DNA of 64,000 bases from Microbacterium sp. AK009 (GCF_013410955.1 NZ_JACCCG010000003.1:434001-498000), one strand, 5' to 3'. Shown: positions 32,876-41,869, numbered from the stretch's first letter. Program-made: numbers and translations. The notes: generated by a model from the sequence alone, not told the origin.

Positions 32876-35005
32876 TCAATCCGCCGCGGTCACATCCACG
32901 ACGATCGCCTGCTGCGGCTGCTGAACCATCGGCCGTAGTCCCACCACCGACAGCTGCCGCCCGGTCAGCACCGTGTCCGATATCGCCCACTCCAGCGGCG
33001 ACTGCCCCGCGCCCTGCCCGCCGGTGAGCGGAGACACCGCCACCCGGTAGAGGCGGTCGTCGTCGAGCCCCGGCATCCGCACGCGCCCGGGTGGCCACGC
33101 GGCATCCGTCACCGTCTGCACGATCGTGAACATGGCCCGCGAACGATCGGCGGCGACGACACCGCGCACGTCCACCCCCGGGTCAGCGCCGTCGACGTGC
33201 ACCGTCCGTCCGGTGGCGATCATGTCCCGGAGCGATTTCGCATACGCCACCCACCCCGCGATGCGCGCACGCGTCGGCGCGTCGGTGGCCGTGAGGTCCC
33301 ACTCGATGCCGAAGTGCCCGATGAGTGCCACCGCGGCGCTCAGCTCGAGATCGACGGTCCGGCCCGAAGTGTGCAGGTGCGGGGTCGTCAGGTGCGCGCC
33401 CATCATCTCCGGGGGCACCACGAGCCCCGTGTACCGCTGGTTGGGGAGGCGCTCGAGCGGGTCGAGGCTGTCGCTCGTCCAGATCCGGTCGGTGCGATCG
33501 AGGATCCCGAGATCGACCCGTGCCCCGCCCGACGCGCAGCTCTCGATCTCGAGCGCGGGATGCGCGGCCTTCAGCTCGTCGAGCAGCCGGTAGAGCGCGA
33601 GCGTGGTCGCGCGCACCCGTGCCGCCCCACCGGGGCCGGCGGCAGCGTCCACGAGATCACGGTTGTGGTCCCACTTCAGGTACGCGATCGGATACTCCTC
33701 GAGCAGGGTGTGCAGGCGCTCGGAGATGTAGCGATACGCGTCGGGGTGCGCGAGGTTCAGCACCTGCTGCTGCCGCGCCGACGGGGGCAGGTCGGCCCGG
33801 CCGCGGAGTATCCAGTCCGGATGCCGGCGGGCCAGCTCGCTGTCGGGATTGACCATCTCAGGCTCGACCCAGAGGCCGAACTCCATCCCGAGGCCGCGCA
33901 CGTGATCGACGAGCGGATGCAGCCCCCGGGGCCAGACGTCCGGATCGACGATCCAGTCGCCGAGCCCCGCGGTGTCGTCGCGCCGCCCCAGGAACCAGCC
34001 GTCATCGAGCACGAAGCGCTCCACTCCCACCTCGGCGGCGGCGTCGGCGAGGGCGGTCAGCCGGGCGAGGTCGTGGTCGAAGTACACCGCCTCCCACGTG
34101 TTGAGGGTGATCGGACGAGGACGGGCCGGATGCTGCGGCCGCGCCCGCCACTCGTCGTGGAAGCGGTGGGAGAGCTCGCTGAGACCCTCGCCCCACGACC
34201 CCATCACGGGGGGTGTCGTGACCTCCTCGCCCGGAGCGAGCACGACCTCCCCCGGGAGGAACAGCTCGCCGCCGGCGAGGAACGCGTCGCCGTTGCTCGT
34301 GCGCTCGGCGAGCACGCGGTGGTTGCCGCTCCACGCGACGTGGAGGCCGTGCACCTGACCGGTCTCGAATCCGAAGCCCGGCCGCCCGGCGGCAAGCAGC
34401 ACGGTGGCGTCGGCACCCGGCCGGCCCCGCCGGCTCTCGCGCAGGTGAGTGCCGAGGGCGATCGGCCGGCGCTGCGGCGCGCGTTCGCGCAGATGGTGAC
34501 CGGTGGTGTCGAGGATCTCGGTCGCATCCCAGGGCAGCGGGAAGGTCGCCTGCAGCCGATCGACGGTGAACGCCGTGTCGCCGGTGTTGCGCAGGGTCAC
34601 CCGCTGGGTGAACACTCCCGCGCCGCCCAGGGTCAGTTCGACCCGCGCGGACAGGCCCGCTTCGGCGTCGACGAGCTCGAGCGTCGCCGAGTGATGGTCC
34701 GCGGTGACCTCGGCCAGAGTGAACAGGATGCTGCTGCCTGCGCCGCTCCGGTGACCCTCGATGGCGGGCGTGAACCCCCACCCCGCCGCTTCGGTGGGGA
34801 CGACCGTGAGTCGCGGCGTGGCGTCGAGGCCGCCGGAGACGCGCTGCGGGCGGGCCGCGATCGCGAGCGAGGAGAGCGCCGCAGTGGCAAGCTCGCCGAG
34901 GTCGGCGCCCCAGTGCACGATCGCCGGGGCAGGGGCGGTCGACAGATCGAGGACGACGCTCGTGCCGCCGCGTCGGAGGTGAAGGACGTCAGCCGGGGGG
35001 TTCAT
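32876..35005 (-). CDS. GH36 alpha-galactosidase
   Basis: 709 residues, the usual length of family GH36. Hydrolyses terminal alpha-galactosides (melibiose, raffinose, galactomannan side chains); no signal peptide, so it is intracellular. Nucleophile Asp446 in YLKWDHNRDL and acid/base Asp512 in IWTSDSLDPLERL are both present, with the substrate loop SCASGGARVDLGIL between. N-terminal beta-sandwich, central barrel starting near NTWEAVYFDHD, FGLWVEPEMVNPDS. The ATG at 35005 has no ribosome-binding sequence and lies at the edge of an inverted repeat that probably is the operator of the divergent ROK regulator. Confidence 0.93.
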   Translation of the reverse strand: MNPPADVLHLRRGGTSVVLDLSTAPAPAIVHWGADLGELATAALSSLAIAARPQRVSGGLDATPRLTVVPTEAAGWGFTPAIEGHRSGAGSSILFTLAEVTADHHSATLELVDAEAGLSARVELTLGGAGVFTQRVTLRNTGDTAFTVDRLQATFPLPWDATEILDTTGHHLRERAPQRRPIALGTHLRESRRGRPGADATVLLAAGRPGFGFETGQVHGLHVAWSGNHRVLAERTSNGDAFLAGGELFLPGEVVLAPGEEVTTPPVMGSWGEGLSELSHRFHDEWRARPQHPARPRPITLNTWEAVYFDHDLARLTALADAAAEVGVERFVLDDGWFLGRRDDTAGLGDWIVDPDVWPRGLHPLVDHVRGLGMEFGLWVEPEMVNPDSELARRHPDWILRGRADLPPSARQQQVLNLAHPDAYRYISERLHTLLEEYPIAYLKWDHNRDLVDAAAGPGGAARVRATTLALYRLLDELKAAHPALEIESCASGGARVDLGILDRTDRIWTSDSLDPLERLPNQRYTGLVVPPEMMGAHLTTPHLHTSGRTVDLELSAAVALIGHFGIEWDLTATDAPTRARIAGWVAYAKSLRDMIATGRTVHVDGADPGVDVRGVVAADRSRAMFTIVQTVTDAAWPPGRVRMPGLDDDRLYRVAVSPLTGGQGAGQSPLEWAISDTVLTGRQLSVVGLRPMVQQPQQAIVVDVTAAD

Positions 35006-35008
35006 GCC

Positions 35009-35031
35009 AATATTTCTATCAGGAAACTATT
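35009..35031. promoter_or_regulatory. Candidate ROK-regulator operator in the galactosidase/ROK intergenic region
   Basis: AATATTTC (35009-35016), six-base centre TATCAG, GAAACTATT (35023-35031): arms AATA(G)TTTC pair with one extra base. This A/T-rich island stands out in a GC-rich genome and has the TTTC...GAAA character of NagC/XylR-type ROK sites. It abuts the galactosidase start codon. Confidence 0.5.
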
Positions 35032-35066
35032 CCCTCACCGAGGTGAGGCCCGGTCGAGGAGGCACC

Positions 35067-36212
35067 GTGCTGACCGCAAGCGAGTCCGCTCTGGCGCGCG
35101 CCGTCCTGGTGCACGGACCGATCGCCCGGAGCGCGCTGGCACAGCGCCTCGCTCTGTCGCCGGCGAGCCTGACCCGCCTGGTGAAGCCGTTCCTCGACCA
35201 CGGTGTGTTCCTCGAACGAGCGCATACCGCCGACGGCCTCGTCGGCCGCCCCGTCACGCCCCTCGACGTCGCCCCCGAGTGGGGTCGGTTCGCGGGGGTG
35301 AAGCTGACGGGCGACCGAGCCTACGCCGTCGTCACCGATGCGCGTGCCGAGGTACTCGTCGGCGGAGAGCGACCCCTCGCCGCCACCGACGCCGAGGCGG
35401 TGTGCGCGCTCATCGCCGACCTCGTCGGCGGCCTCCTCGCCGACCTTCCCGGGGCCGACGTCGTGCACCTTCGCGCGGTCGGCGTGAGCCTCGGCGGCGT
35501 CGTGCGCGAGGGTCGCGCGGAATTCGCGCCGTTCCTGGACTGGGCAGACGTCGATCTCGCTCCGCGGCTGGCCCCCCGCCTGGGCGTGCCGGTGACGGTC
35601 GAGAACGACGTCATCGCGCTCACCGAGGCCGAACACTGGTTCGGTCATGGCCGCGGCATCCCCGGGTTCTCGCTCCTCACCATCGGTGCGGGGATCGGGC
35701 ATGGTCTGGTCGTCGGTGACCGCGTGGTGCGTTCCGCGGCCGGCGCCGACCTCGTGGGACACGTACCGGTCGCGGCATCGGGCCCGGTCTGTCCGCTCGG
35801 GCATCGCGGCTGCGCGCAGATGCTGACCACTGCGTCGATCCTCGCCGTATGCGCCCGCGCGCTCGGCCGCCCCGCAGCCTCCGACGAGCTCGCCGCCCTG
35901 GCGCTCGCCGGTGATGAGCGCATCGCCCCGATCGTCGACGCATGGGCCGACGCGCTCGGGCGCCTCATCGCGCTCGTCGCGGGTCTTACCCAGCAGCGTG
36001 CGGTCGTGCTCGCCGGGGAGGGGGTCGGCCTCTTCGCCGCCGCCGAGGAGCACGTTCGGGCGGCGATCGCCGCGGCCCGGGATCCGCGGGCCGATCCCGT
36101 CGCGCTGCACATCGACGACAGCGGCTTTGCGGCGTGGGCGCGCGGAGCGGCCGCGGTCGCCATCCAGGCGGCGGTCGATCGGATCGATCTCGGCGGAGGT
36201 TCTGCCGTCTGA
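35067..36212 (+). CDS. ROK-family transcriptional regulator
   Basis: 381 residues from GTG 35067, selected because GAGGAGG precedes it; an ATG at 35004 would put the operator inside the gene. N-terminal winged helix (ALARAVLVHGPIARSALAQRLALSPASLTRLVKPFLDHGV), then a ROK sugar-kinase-like domain with VENDVIALTEAEHWFG and the zinc-type motif VCPLGHRGCAQML (the usual CxCGxxGCxE is reduced to one early Cys plus GC, so metal binding may be altered). Probably represses or activates the divergent GH36 gene in response to a galactoside-derived sugar. Confidence 0.85.
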   Translation: MLTASESALARAVLVHGPIARSALAQRLALSPASLTRLVKPFLDHGVFLERAHTADGLVGRPVTPLDVAPEWGRFAGVKLTGDRAYAVVTDARAEVLVGGERPLAATDAEAVCALIADLVGGLLADLPGADVVHLRAVGVSLGGVVREGRAEFAPFLDWADVDLAPRLAPRLGVPVTVENDVIALTEAEHWFGHGRGIPGFSLLTIGAGIGHGLVVGDRVVRSAAGADLVGHVPVAASGPVCPLGHRGCAQMLTTASILAVCARALGRPAASDELAALALAGDERIAPIVDAWADALGRLIALVAGLTQQRAVVLAGEGVGLFAAAEEHVRAAIAAARDPRADPVALHIDDSGFAAWARGAAAVAIQAAVDRIDLGGGSAV

Positions 36213-36215
36213 GCG

Positions 36216-37304
36216 CTACCAGCCGCTGCGGGTGGGCGTGTGGCCTTCTCGGGCACCATCCGGCATGGCCATCTCCGCCCGCATCCCGAGCAGCCGCACC
36301 GGCCGGTCGGGTTCGATCTTGACAAGAAGAGCGGATGCTTCGGCGATCACCCTCTCGCGGTCGTGCGTCTCGGGGATCTTGCGGGTGAAGGTCTTGGTGA
36401 CGAACGGGGCATAGCGCACCTTCAGCCCGAGGCCGACGACGGGGCGCCCCTCGGCGGCGACATCGTCGAGCACCTGCGCGAGCAGCTCGAGCGCGGCGGC
36501 CTCGACCTCCTCCCGCGCGACGAGGTTCTGCTGGTACGTCGTCTCGCGGCTGTGACCCCGTGCGACCCAGGGGGTGTCGTCGACGACGTCCGACCCGTCG
36601 CCGCGCCCGAGCTGGCGGTACCAGGGCCCCATCTTCGGTCCGAACTCCGCCGCGAGGGGCGCGGTCTCGGCGACCGCGAGGTCGCGCACCGTTCGGATGC
36701 CGAGCGCCTCGAGGCGCTGGGAGATCTTCTTCCCCACACCCCACAGGTCGATCGTGGGCCGGTCGCCCATCACCTCGAGCCAGTTGTCCGCCGTGAGGCG
36801 GAAGCGGCCGCGCGGCTTGCCGAACCCGGTGGCGTTCTTCGCGCGCACGAGGGTGTCGCCGATGCCCACGCTGCAGTGGAGCCGGGTGCGTTCGAGCACC
36901 GCCCGCTGCAGGTTCTCGGCGTACCGCTCGGGGTCGGCGGTGGTGATGCCCACGAAGGCCTCGTCCCATCCGAGCACCTGCACCACGGCGCCCGGCTGGG
37001 CGCGAAGCGTGGCCATCACGTCCGCCGAGGCGGCGGCGTACGCGTCGTGATCGACCGGCAGGATCACCGCGTCGGGCACCTTCCGTGCGGCGATGCGCAG
37101 CGGCATCCCCGATCCGACGCCGAACGCACGCGCTTCGTACGACGCGGTCGAGACGACCGCGCGCTCGGTGGGGTCGCCCCGGCCGCCGACGATCACGGGC
37201 TTCCCTGCCAGCTCGGGGTGGCGGAGCACTTCGACGGCCGCGATGAACTGGTCGAGATCGACGTGCAGCACCCAGCGCCGCGTCCCCGCATCGCCCCCGG
37301 CCAT
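36216..37304 (-). CDS. dinB: Y-family DNA polymerase IV, DinB2-like, with aliphatic steric-gate residue
   Basis: 362 residues from ATG 37304. Translesion DNA polymerase. Catalytic carboxylates Asp16 (HVDLDQFI) and Asp114-Glu115 (GWDEAFVG) are kept; VIVGGRGDPTERAVVSTASYEARAFGVGSGMPLR is the fingers region; helix-hairpin-helix DLWGVGKKISQRLEALGI follows. The residue that aligns with the aromatic steric gate of E. coli DinB (Phe13) is Ile21. Mycobacterial DinB2 has Leu at this site and readily inserts ribonucleotides, so the same can be predicted here. No obvious C-terminal clamp-binding motif. Convergent with the ROK gene at three bases. Confidence 0.88.
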   Translation of the reverse strand: MAGGDAGTRRWVLHVDLDQFIAAVEVLRHPELAGKPVIVGGRGDPTERAVVSTASYEARAFGVGSGMPLRIAARKVPDAVILPVDHDAYAAASADVMATLRAQPGAVVQVLGWDEAFVGITTADPERYAENLQRAVLERTRLHCSVGIGDTLVRAKNATGFGKPRGRFRLTADNWLEVMGDRPTIDLWGVGKKISQRLEALGIRTVRDLAVAETAPLAAEFGPKMGPWYRQLGRGDGSDVVDDTPWVARGHSRETTYQQNLVAREEVEAAALELLAQVLDDVAAEGRPVVGLGLKVRYAPFVTKTFTRKIPETHDRERVIAEASALLVKIEPDRPVRLLGMRAEMAMPDGAREGHTPTRSGW

Positions 37305-37321
37305 CGGTGCGCCCCGACCGA

Positions 37322-38242
37322 TCAGACCTGGCTCACGGGCGGCGGAAACCCGAGCCGTGCGTGGCGTTCGCGGGCGAAATCCTGCGCACGGGGCCCGGCG
37401 CCGAGGGCGCGGGTGGATGCCGCCAGCGCGAACCGCGCGAGCGTGATCACCGGCAGCGGCAGCCGGCGGAGCCCCAGCAGCTTCCGGTACTCCCGGGGGA
37501 GGCTCGCCACGGCAGCGGCGAACAGCAGTCGATAGCTCACGCCCATCGAGCCGGGGAGCGGCACGCGCCGGAGGAACCGCACGACCTCGTCCACCCGCTC
37601 GTCCCGTCGCAGTTCGCCGGTGAACGCCGCGAGGCGCTCGCGCAGTGCGGCCTCGGTCTCGGGGGGATGAGCGACGCGCATCAGCCGGCCCGCCTGCGCC
37701 CACTCCCGCACGTAGGCGTCGCTGCCGCCGGGGATGGGGCCGCCCCAGATCTTGTGCGCGCCGAGGAAGGCCTCGGTGAAGGCCAGATGCACCCACTCGA
37801 CGAGATCGGCGTCGGCGGCGGTGTAGGTGCGCTCACCCTCGGCGGCGTCGTAGGTGCCCCGCACCCGCTGGTGGAGGCGTCCGACCCGCGCCGTCTCGCG
37901 CCTCGCCTGCTCGGTCGAGCCGTAGGTCACGCACAGGATCCACCGCACGGTGCCCGACAGGCGTCCCATGGGATCGTCGCGATACCGCGAGTGGTCGTGG
38001 ACGCCCGCGAGTGCACCCGGGTGGAGCGCCTGGATGAGCAGCGCACGGATCCCCGCGATGAGCGTGCTCGTGCCGGCGTGCACGGTCCATACGGCTCCGC
38101 CGTCGGCGAAGTACCCGGCGTCCTCGCCATCGGCGAGCGCCCGCACCCAGGGAGGGGTGCCGTTGGGGTCGCCCGAGAGGGCGGTGAGCAGGCGAGATCG
38201 CAGCGTCGACGAACGCGGGGGAGCGAGCGATCCGGTGCCCAT
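37322..38242 (-). CDS. MpaB-type oxygenase (DUF2236)
   Basis: 306 residues. Member of the DUF2236/MpaB group, which includes latex-clearing heme oxygenases and fungal MpaB oxygenases. Seen motifs: LIAGIRALLIQALHPGALAGVHDHSRYRDDPMGRL, in which HPG and the Arg are family-conserved, VTYGSTEQARRETARVGRLHQ and DLVEWVHLAFTEAFL. The likely role is oxidation of a hydrophobic substrate, but substrates are unknown for bacterial relatives of this size. Same strand as dinB and 18 bases upstream of it. Confidence 0.78.
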   Translation of the reverse strand: MGTGSLAPPRSSTLRSRLLTALSGDPNGTPPWVRALADGEDAGYFADGGAVWTVHAGTSTLIAGIRALLIQALHPGALAGVHDHSRYRDDPMGRLSGTVRWILCVTYGSTEQARRETARVGRLHQRVRGTYDAAEGERTYTAADADLVEWVHLAFTEAFLGAHKIWGGPIPGGSDAYVREWAQAGRLMRVAHPPETEAALRERLAAFTGELRRDERVDEVVRFLRRVPLPGSMGVSYRLLFAAAVASLPREYRKLLGLRRLPLPVITLARFALAASTRALGAGPRAQDFARERHARLGFPPPVSQV

Positions 38243-38269
38243 GCTTCCAGCGTGCCACGCCTCCGGAGG

Positions 38270-39526
38270 CTAGAGACCCAGTCGCGCGAGGTAGTCGCCG
38301 ACGAACCGGCGGTCGGGGTCCAGCTGCGCCCGCAGCGCCGCGAAGTCGTCGAACCGCGGATAGCGGCGACGGACCTCGTCGCCGGGCATGGTGAAGACCT
38401 TTCCCCAGTGCGGACGGGCAGAGGCCGGGAGGGCGGCCTCGAGCGAGGGGAGGAGGGCGCGCACGGCTGCTTCATCACGCTGCCAGGTGAAATGGATGCC
38501 GACGGTCGGACGCCCGTACGCGGGAGACAGCCACAGATCGTCAGCGGCCATCGTGCGCACCTCGCAGGTGAGCAGGAGCGGCGATATGCGGTCGGCGAGA
38601 TGCCGCACGGCCTGGATCGCCGCCACGGCGTCAGCCCGGGCGACGAGGTACTCCGACTGCAGCTCTTCACCCGCCGAGGGGGTGAACGCCAGCCGGAAGT
38701 GGGGGAGGCGGTCGTACCAGGGCCCGGGGACACCCTCCTGCGCCGTGCACGGGGTCGGGTCGATGCCGGGGATCGGGTGACGGGGACCGTCGGCAGCTCG
38801 GGCGCCGAACGCCGACAGGTCGTCGGGAGTCGATGTGGTCCGGGCCTTCACCCACACCTGGTCGATGACGTCGGAATCGGTCCACCGGGTGAACAGGCTC
38901 ACGCTGTCGCCCGCACCGGTGAGCTCGTCGAAACGGCTCAGCGCGTCATCCCACCGCACGCCCTCGAAGACCGTCTGCGCGACGGTGTAGTGCGGTTCGA
39001 CGTCGAGGTGCAGGTGGGTGACGATGCCGAGCGCGCCGAGCCCGACGACGGCGCCGTCGAAGCCGTCCTCGCCCCGGGTCAGCGTGATCCGCTTTCCGGC
39101 GGCGGTGAGGAGTTCGACGGCGGCGACCTGGGTGCCGAGGGCTCCGACACGATCACCCGATCCGTGCGTGCCGGTCTGCACGGCGCCGGCGACGGAGATG
39201 TGCGGGAGGGAGGCGAGGTTCGCGAGGGCCAGACCTTCGCCCTCGAGGACGGGCACCAGGTCGCCGTAGCGGATGCCTGCGGGGATCCGCACGGTCTCGC
39301 GGTCGGGCGCGACCCGCACCGGATCTGCCGCGGCGAGACCGGCGAGGGAGATGATCACCCCGTCGGTGTCGGCGACGTCGTTGAAGGAGTGCCGGCTGCC
39401 CAGCACCCGGACGGTGGTGCCGTCGTTCCCCGCCCGGTCGAGGAGGGCGATCAGTTCGGCCTCATCGGCGGGTTCGACGATGTGCGCGGCGCGGTACGTG
39501 AGGTTTCCTGCCCAGTTGGTCGTCAC
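38270..39526 (-). CDS. FAD-dependent alditol oxidase
   Basis: 418 residues, GTG start. Oxidises the terminal CH2OH of polyols (xylitol, sorbitol) with O2, giving the aldose and H2O2. The sequence follows Streptomyces AldO closely: TNWAGNLTYRA at the start, VLGSRHSFNDVADTDG in which the His is the covalent FAD attachment site of AldO, LASLPHISVAGAVQTGTHGSG for FAD binding, VSLFTRWTDSD and the C-terminal D-arabinono-lactone-oxidase domain ending in FDDFAALRAQLDPDRRFV. No signal peptide is visible, so it is probably cytoplasmic. Upstream of the MpaB-like gene on the same strand. Confidence 0.85.
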   Translation of the reverse strand: MTTNWAGNLTYRAAHIVEPADEAELIALLDRAGNDGTTVRVLGSRHSFNDVADTDGVIISLAGLAAADPVRVAPDRETVRIPAGIRYGDLVPVLEGEGLALANLASLPHISVAGAVQTGTHGSGDRVGALGTQVAAVELLTAAGKRITLTRGEDGFDGAVVGLGALGIVTHLHLDVEPHYTVAQTVFEGVRWDDALSRFDELTGAGDSVSLFTRWTDSDVIDQVWVKARTTSTPDDLSAFGARAADGPRHPIPGIDPTPCTAQEGVPGPWYDRLPHFRLAFTPSAGEELQSEYLVARADAVAAIQAVRHLADRISPLLLTCEVRTMAADDLWLSPAYGRPTVGIHFTWQRDEAAVRALLPSLEAALPASARPHWGKVFTMPGDEVRRRYPRFDDFAALRAQLDPDRRFVGDYLARLGL

Positions 39527-39535
39527 CCCACAGGT

Positions 39536-40513
39536 CTACCCCAGATCGGCGACCGTCCGGGCCAGCGTCACCGCATCGGCGGCCAGGGCGGCCGACGTGT
39601 CGGCGTCCCGCATCCATAGGGGAACCGCTCGGGCGACGATCCCCGCCGACTCGACACCCGGCACCGCCGGTGCGTCCTCCTCGCCCACCAGCCAGCCGTC
39701 CAGCACGCCACCCGCGCCGCGCGCGCCGTAGTGCCGGGCGACGGCGCCCGCGTCGGCATCGACGCCGATCACGGCCAGGCACGCCTCGGCCATTCCCCTC
39801 ACCGCGGCGCCGCCGATGATCGGCGAGACGCCGACGATCGGCGCCGAGGCGGCGGCCAGCGCGTCGCGGAACCCGGGGATCTGCAGCACAGGTCCGATCG
39901 ACACCACGGGGTTCGAGGGCGCGATGAGGATGACATCGGCGGCGGCGATCGCGGCCAGCGCAGCCGCGGCGGGGCGCGCCTCGTCGATGCCCTGCTGCTC
40001 GAATCGCGCGACGGGAAGACGGGCGCGATGCCGGGTCCACCATTCCTGAAAATGCAGGCGCTCGCCGTCCGGCGTCACGATGTGGGTGTCGATCTCGTCG
40101 TCAGTCGCGGGGTGCAGGGTCACGCCGAGGTCCCATCGGGCGCCGAGGCGCCCGGCCACCTCCGTCGGGGTCTTCCCGGCGCGAAGCCAGGCCGTGCGGG
40201 CGATGTGCGTCCCCAGGTCGAGGTCGCCGAGGGTGAACCACTCGGGGGTGACGCCCCAGGTGCGAAGCTCGGCCGACACGCGCTCGCTCTCGCCGCGCCG
40301 ACCCCACCCGCGCTCCTCGTCGTTCTGCCCGGCGAGGGTGTAGAGGATGCTGTCGTGGTCGGGCCAGATGCGAAGACCAGCCAGCCACCAGTCATCCCCG
40401 GTGTTCACGACCACCTCCACGGTGTGGTCCTCGGCGCTGCGGCGAATGTGCTCGCGGACGCCGCGCACGAATCGGGCGCCGCCGACGCCCCCTGCGATGA
40501 CGGTGATCCTCAC
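39536..40513 (-). CDS. cofD: 2-phospho-L-lactate transferase (coenzyme F420 biosynthesis)
   Basis: 325 residues. CofD/FbiA transfers the phospholactyl or phosphoenolpyruvyl group to the deazaflavin Fo, making F420-0 or dehydro-F420-0. Family marks are ITVIAGGVGGARFVRGVRE, VVVNTGDDWWLAGLRIWPDHDSILYTLAG, FTLGDLDLGTHIAR and ILIAPSNPVVSIGPVLQIPG. FbiB/FbiC are not in the window. Its presence says the organism makes F420. It reads toward the alditol oxidase, nine bases away, but no functional link is known. Confidence 0.92.
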   Translation of the reverse strand: MRITVIAGGVGGARFVRGVREHIRRSAEDHTVEVVVNTGDDWWLAGLRIWPDHDSILYTLAGQNDEERGWGRRGESERVSAELRTWGVTPEWFTLGDLDLGTHIARTAWLRAGKTPTEVAGRLGARWDLGVTLHPATDDEIDTHIVTPDGERLHFQEWWTRHRARLPVARFEQQGIDEARPAAAALAAIAAADVILIAPSNPVVSIGPVLQIPGFRDALAAASAPIVGVSPIIGGAAVRGMAEACLAVIGVDADAGAVARHYGARGAGGVLDGWLVGEEDAPAVPGVESAGIVARAVPLWMRDADTSAALAADAVTLARTVADLG

Positions 40514-40607
40514 CCGTCAACGTTACCCGCGCGGTCCGCCGTCAACCCCCTCGGCGTCGATGCGGATGCGGGAGAGCATGGGCTGACATCCGAGAGAGGA
40601 GATCGAC

Positions 40608-40730
40608 ATGTCCGATCCCAACAAGCCGAGCCAGGCCGAAGGCGAAGATCCCGACCGCCCCGCCGACGGAGAGGTGCTGCCTCAGGAGGGTCACCCGTCG
40701 CAGGCCGAAGGTGAGGACCCGGAAGCGTAG
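40608..40730 (+). CDS. Short acidic peptide with internal duplication
   Basis: 40-residue open frame with GAGAGGAG at a good distance before ATG 40608. The sequence contains PSQAEGEDP twice (residues 7-15 and 30-38) and is strongly acidic, lacking Cys, aromatic and hydrophobic-core residues, so it is probably disordered. I do not recognise a named family. The frame, the ribosome-binding site and codon usage with GC-rich third positions support a real gene. Confidence 0.6.
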   Translation: MSDPNKPSQAEGEDPDRPADGEVLPQEGHPSQAEGEDPEA

Positions 40731-40768
40731 AGCATGACGCGTGGTGGCCCTCGCCGCTCTCGACGGAC

Positions 40769-41263
40769 TCAGAGCTCGACGAGGGTCACCGCACGGACGG
40801 CACGGTCATCGACCATCGCGGTCATGAGGGTGTGGTGCGGCTGCCGCCGACGGTCGGTGGGTGAGCCGGGATTGAGCAGGCGCAGCCCCGAGTCGGTGGT
40901 GCTGTCCCACGGGATGTGGCTGTGCCCGAACACGAGCACGTCGAGTTCGGGGTAGCGCAGCGACATCCGCTTCTCGCGGCCCTTCGCGTCACCGGTCTCA
41001 TGCACGACACCGAAGCGCACCCCCTCGATCGTCCGTGCCGCGAACTCGGGGAGGAGCGCGCGCAGGTCATCACCGTCGTTGTTGCCGTGCACGCCCAGAA
41101 CCTCACCGTGGCCCCGGAGGTCGTCGAGCACGCCGACGGACACCCAGTCACCGGCGTGGATGATCAGATCGGCGGCGTCGGCCTCGCCCCGCACGGCGTC
41201 GGGCAGGCTACGCGCCCGGCCGGGGATGTGGGTGTCGGAGATCAGCAGCAGGCGCGTCGGCAT
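40769..41263 (-). CDS. Metallophosphoesterase, YfcE/MJ0936 type
   Basis: 164 residues. Calcineurin-like phosphodiesterase with the dinuclear metal ligands in order: LLISDTH (Asp, His), IIHAGDW (Asp), VHGNNDGDD (Asn), FGVVHETGD (His) and VFGHSHIPW (His-x-His). The family acts on phosphodiesters such as bis-pNPP in vitro; the natural substrate is not known. Cytoplasmic, single gene. Confidence 0.88.
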   Translation of the reverse strand: MPTRLLLISDTHIPGRARSLPDAVRGEADAADLIIHAGDWVSVGVLDDLRGHGEVLGVHGNNDGDDLRALLPEFAARTIEGVRFGVVHETGDAKGREKRMSLRYPELDVLVFGHSHIPWDSTTDSGLRLLNPGSPTDRRRQPHHTLMTAMVDDRAVRAVTLVEL

Positions 41264-41348
41264 GCGTCGATTCTGACCGACCGTCGCCGGAGGGGGCGGC
41301 TGTGCCTACGATGGGCTCATCCTCGCCGTCGACATCGAGGAGGTCGGC

Positions 41349-41855
41349 ATGGTCCAGGTTCGTGTGATCGGGGTGGCGCTCGACGCGGCGCGCCAGTACG
41401 TGATCCTGCTGCGGCCGATCACCGAAGGGGCGGACGGCCCCCGGATGCTCCCCATCTGGATCGGCGCCCAGGAGGCGACCTCGATCGCGATCGCGGTCGA
41501 GGGCGCCGAACCTCCGCGCCCGCTCGCGCACGACCTAATGAAGACGCTGCTCGAGACGGTGTCGGCGGAGGTCGAACGGGTGGAGATCACCCGCATCGAC
41601 GACGGGACCTTCTACGCCGAGATCACCCTGCGGCTTCCGAGCGGGAAGCGCGTCCTCGACGCTCGTCCCTCCGACGCCATTGCGCTGGCTTCCCGCGTCG
41701 GCGCACCCATCTGGGTGGCCGACGAGGTGCTCGCCGACGCCGGCATCCCTGTGTCGGCGATGGAGTTCGACGACGACGCCGGTCTCGAGGAGGAGAAGCT
41801 CGAGGAGTTCAAGCGCTTCCTCGACGAGGTCGATCCGGAGGATTTCCAGGGCTGA
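41349..41855 (+). CDS. Bifunctional nuclease domain protein (DUF151)
   Basis: 168 residues from ATG 41349 behind GAGGAGG; a TACGAT -10-like box is at about 41308. BFN/DUF151 domain with VILLRPITEGADGPRMLPIWIGAQEATSIAIAVEG and the conserved SDAIALASRVGAPIWVADEVL. An acidic tail (DDDAGLEEEKLEEFKRFLDEVDPEDFQG) follows, as in mycobacterial homologues. Thermotoga and plant members show RNase/DNase activity; the bacterial role is unclear. Confidence 0.88.
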   Translation: MVQVRVIGVALDAARQYVILLRPITEGADGPRMLPIWIGAQEATSIAIAVEGAEPPRPLAHDLMKTLLETVSAEVERVEITRIDDGTFYAEITLRLPSGKRVLDARPSDAIALASRVGAPIWVADEVLADAGIPVSAMEFDDDAGLEEEKLEEFKRFLDEVDPEDFQG

Positions 41856-41869
41856 CGCGCGCGACCGCC

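Noticed and set aside
33197-35719. 840-codon plus-strand frame opposite the alpha-galactosidase
   Set aside because: The minus strand encodes an intact GH36 enzyme with both catalytic Asp; the plus frame is His/Arg/Gly-rich noise.
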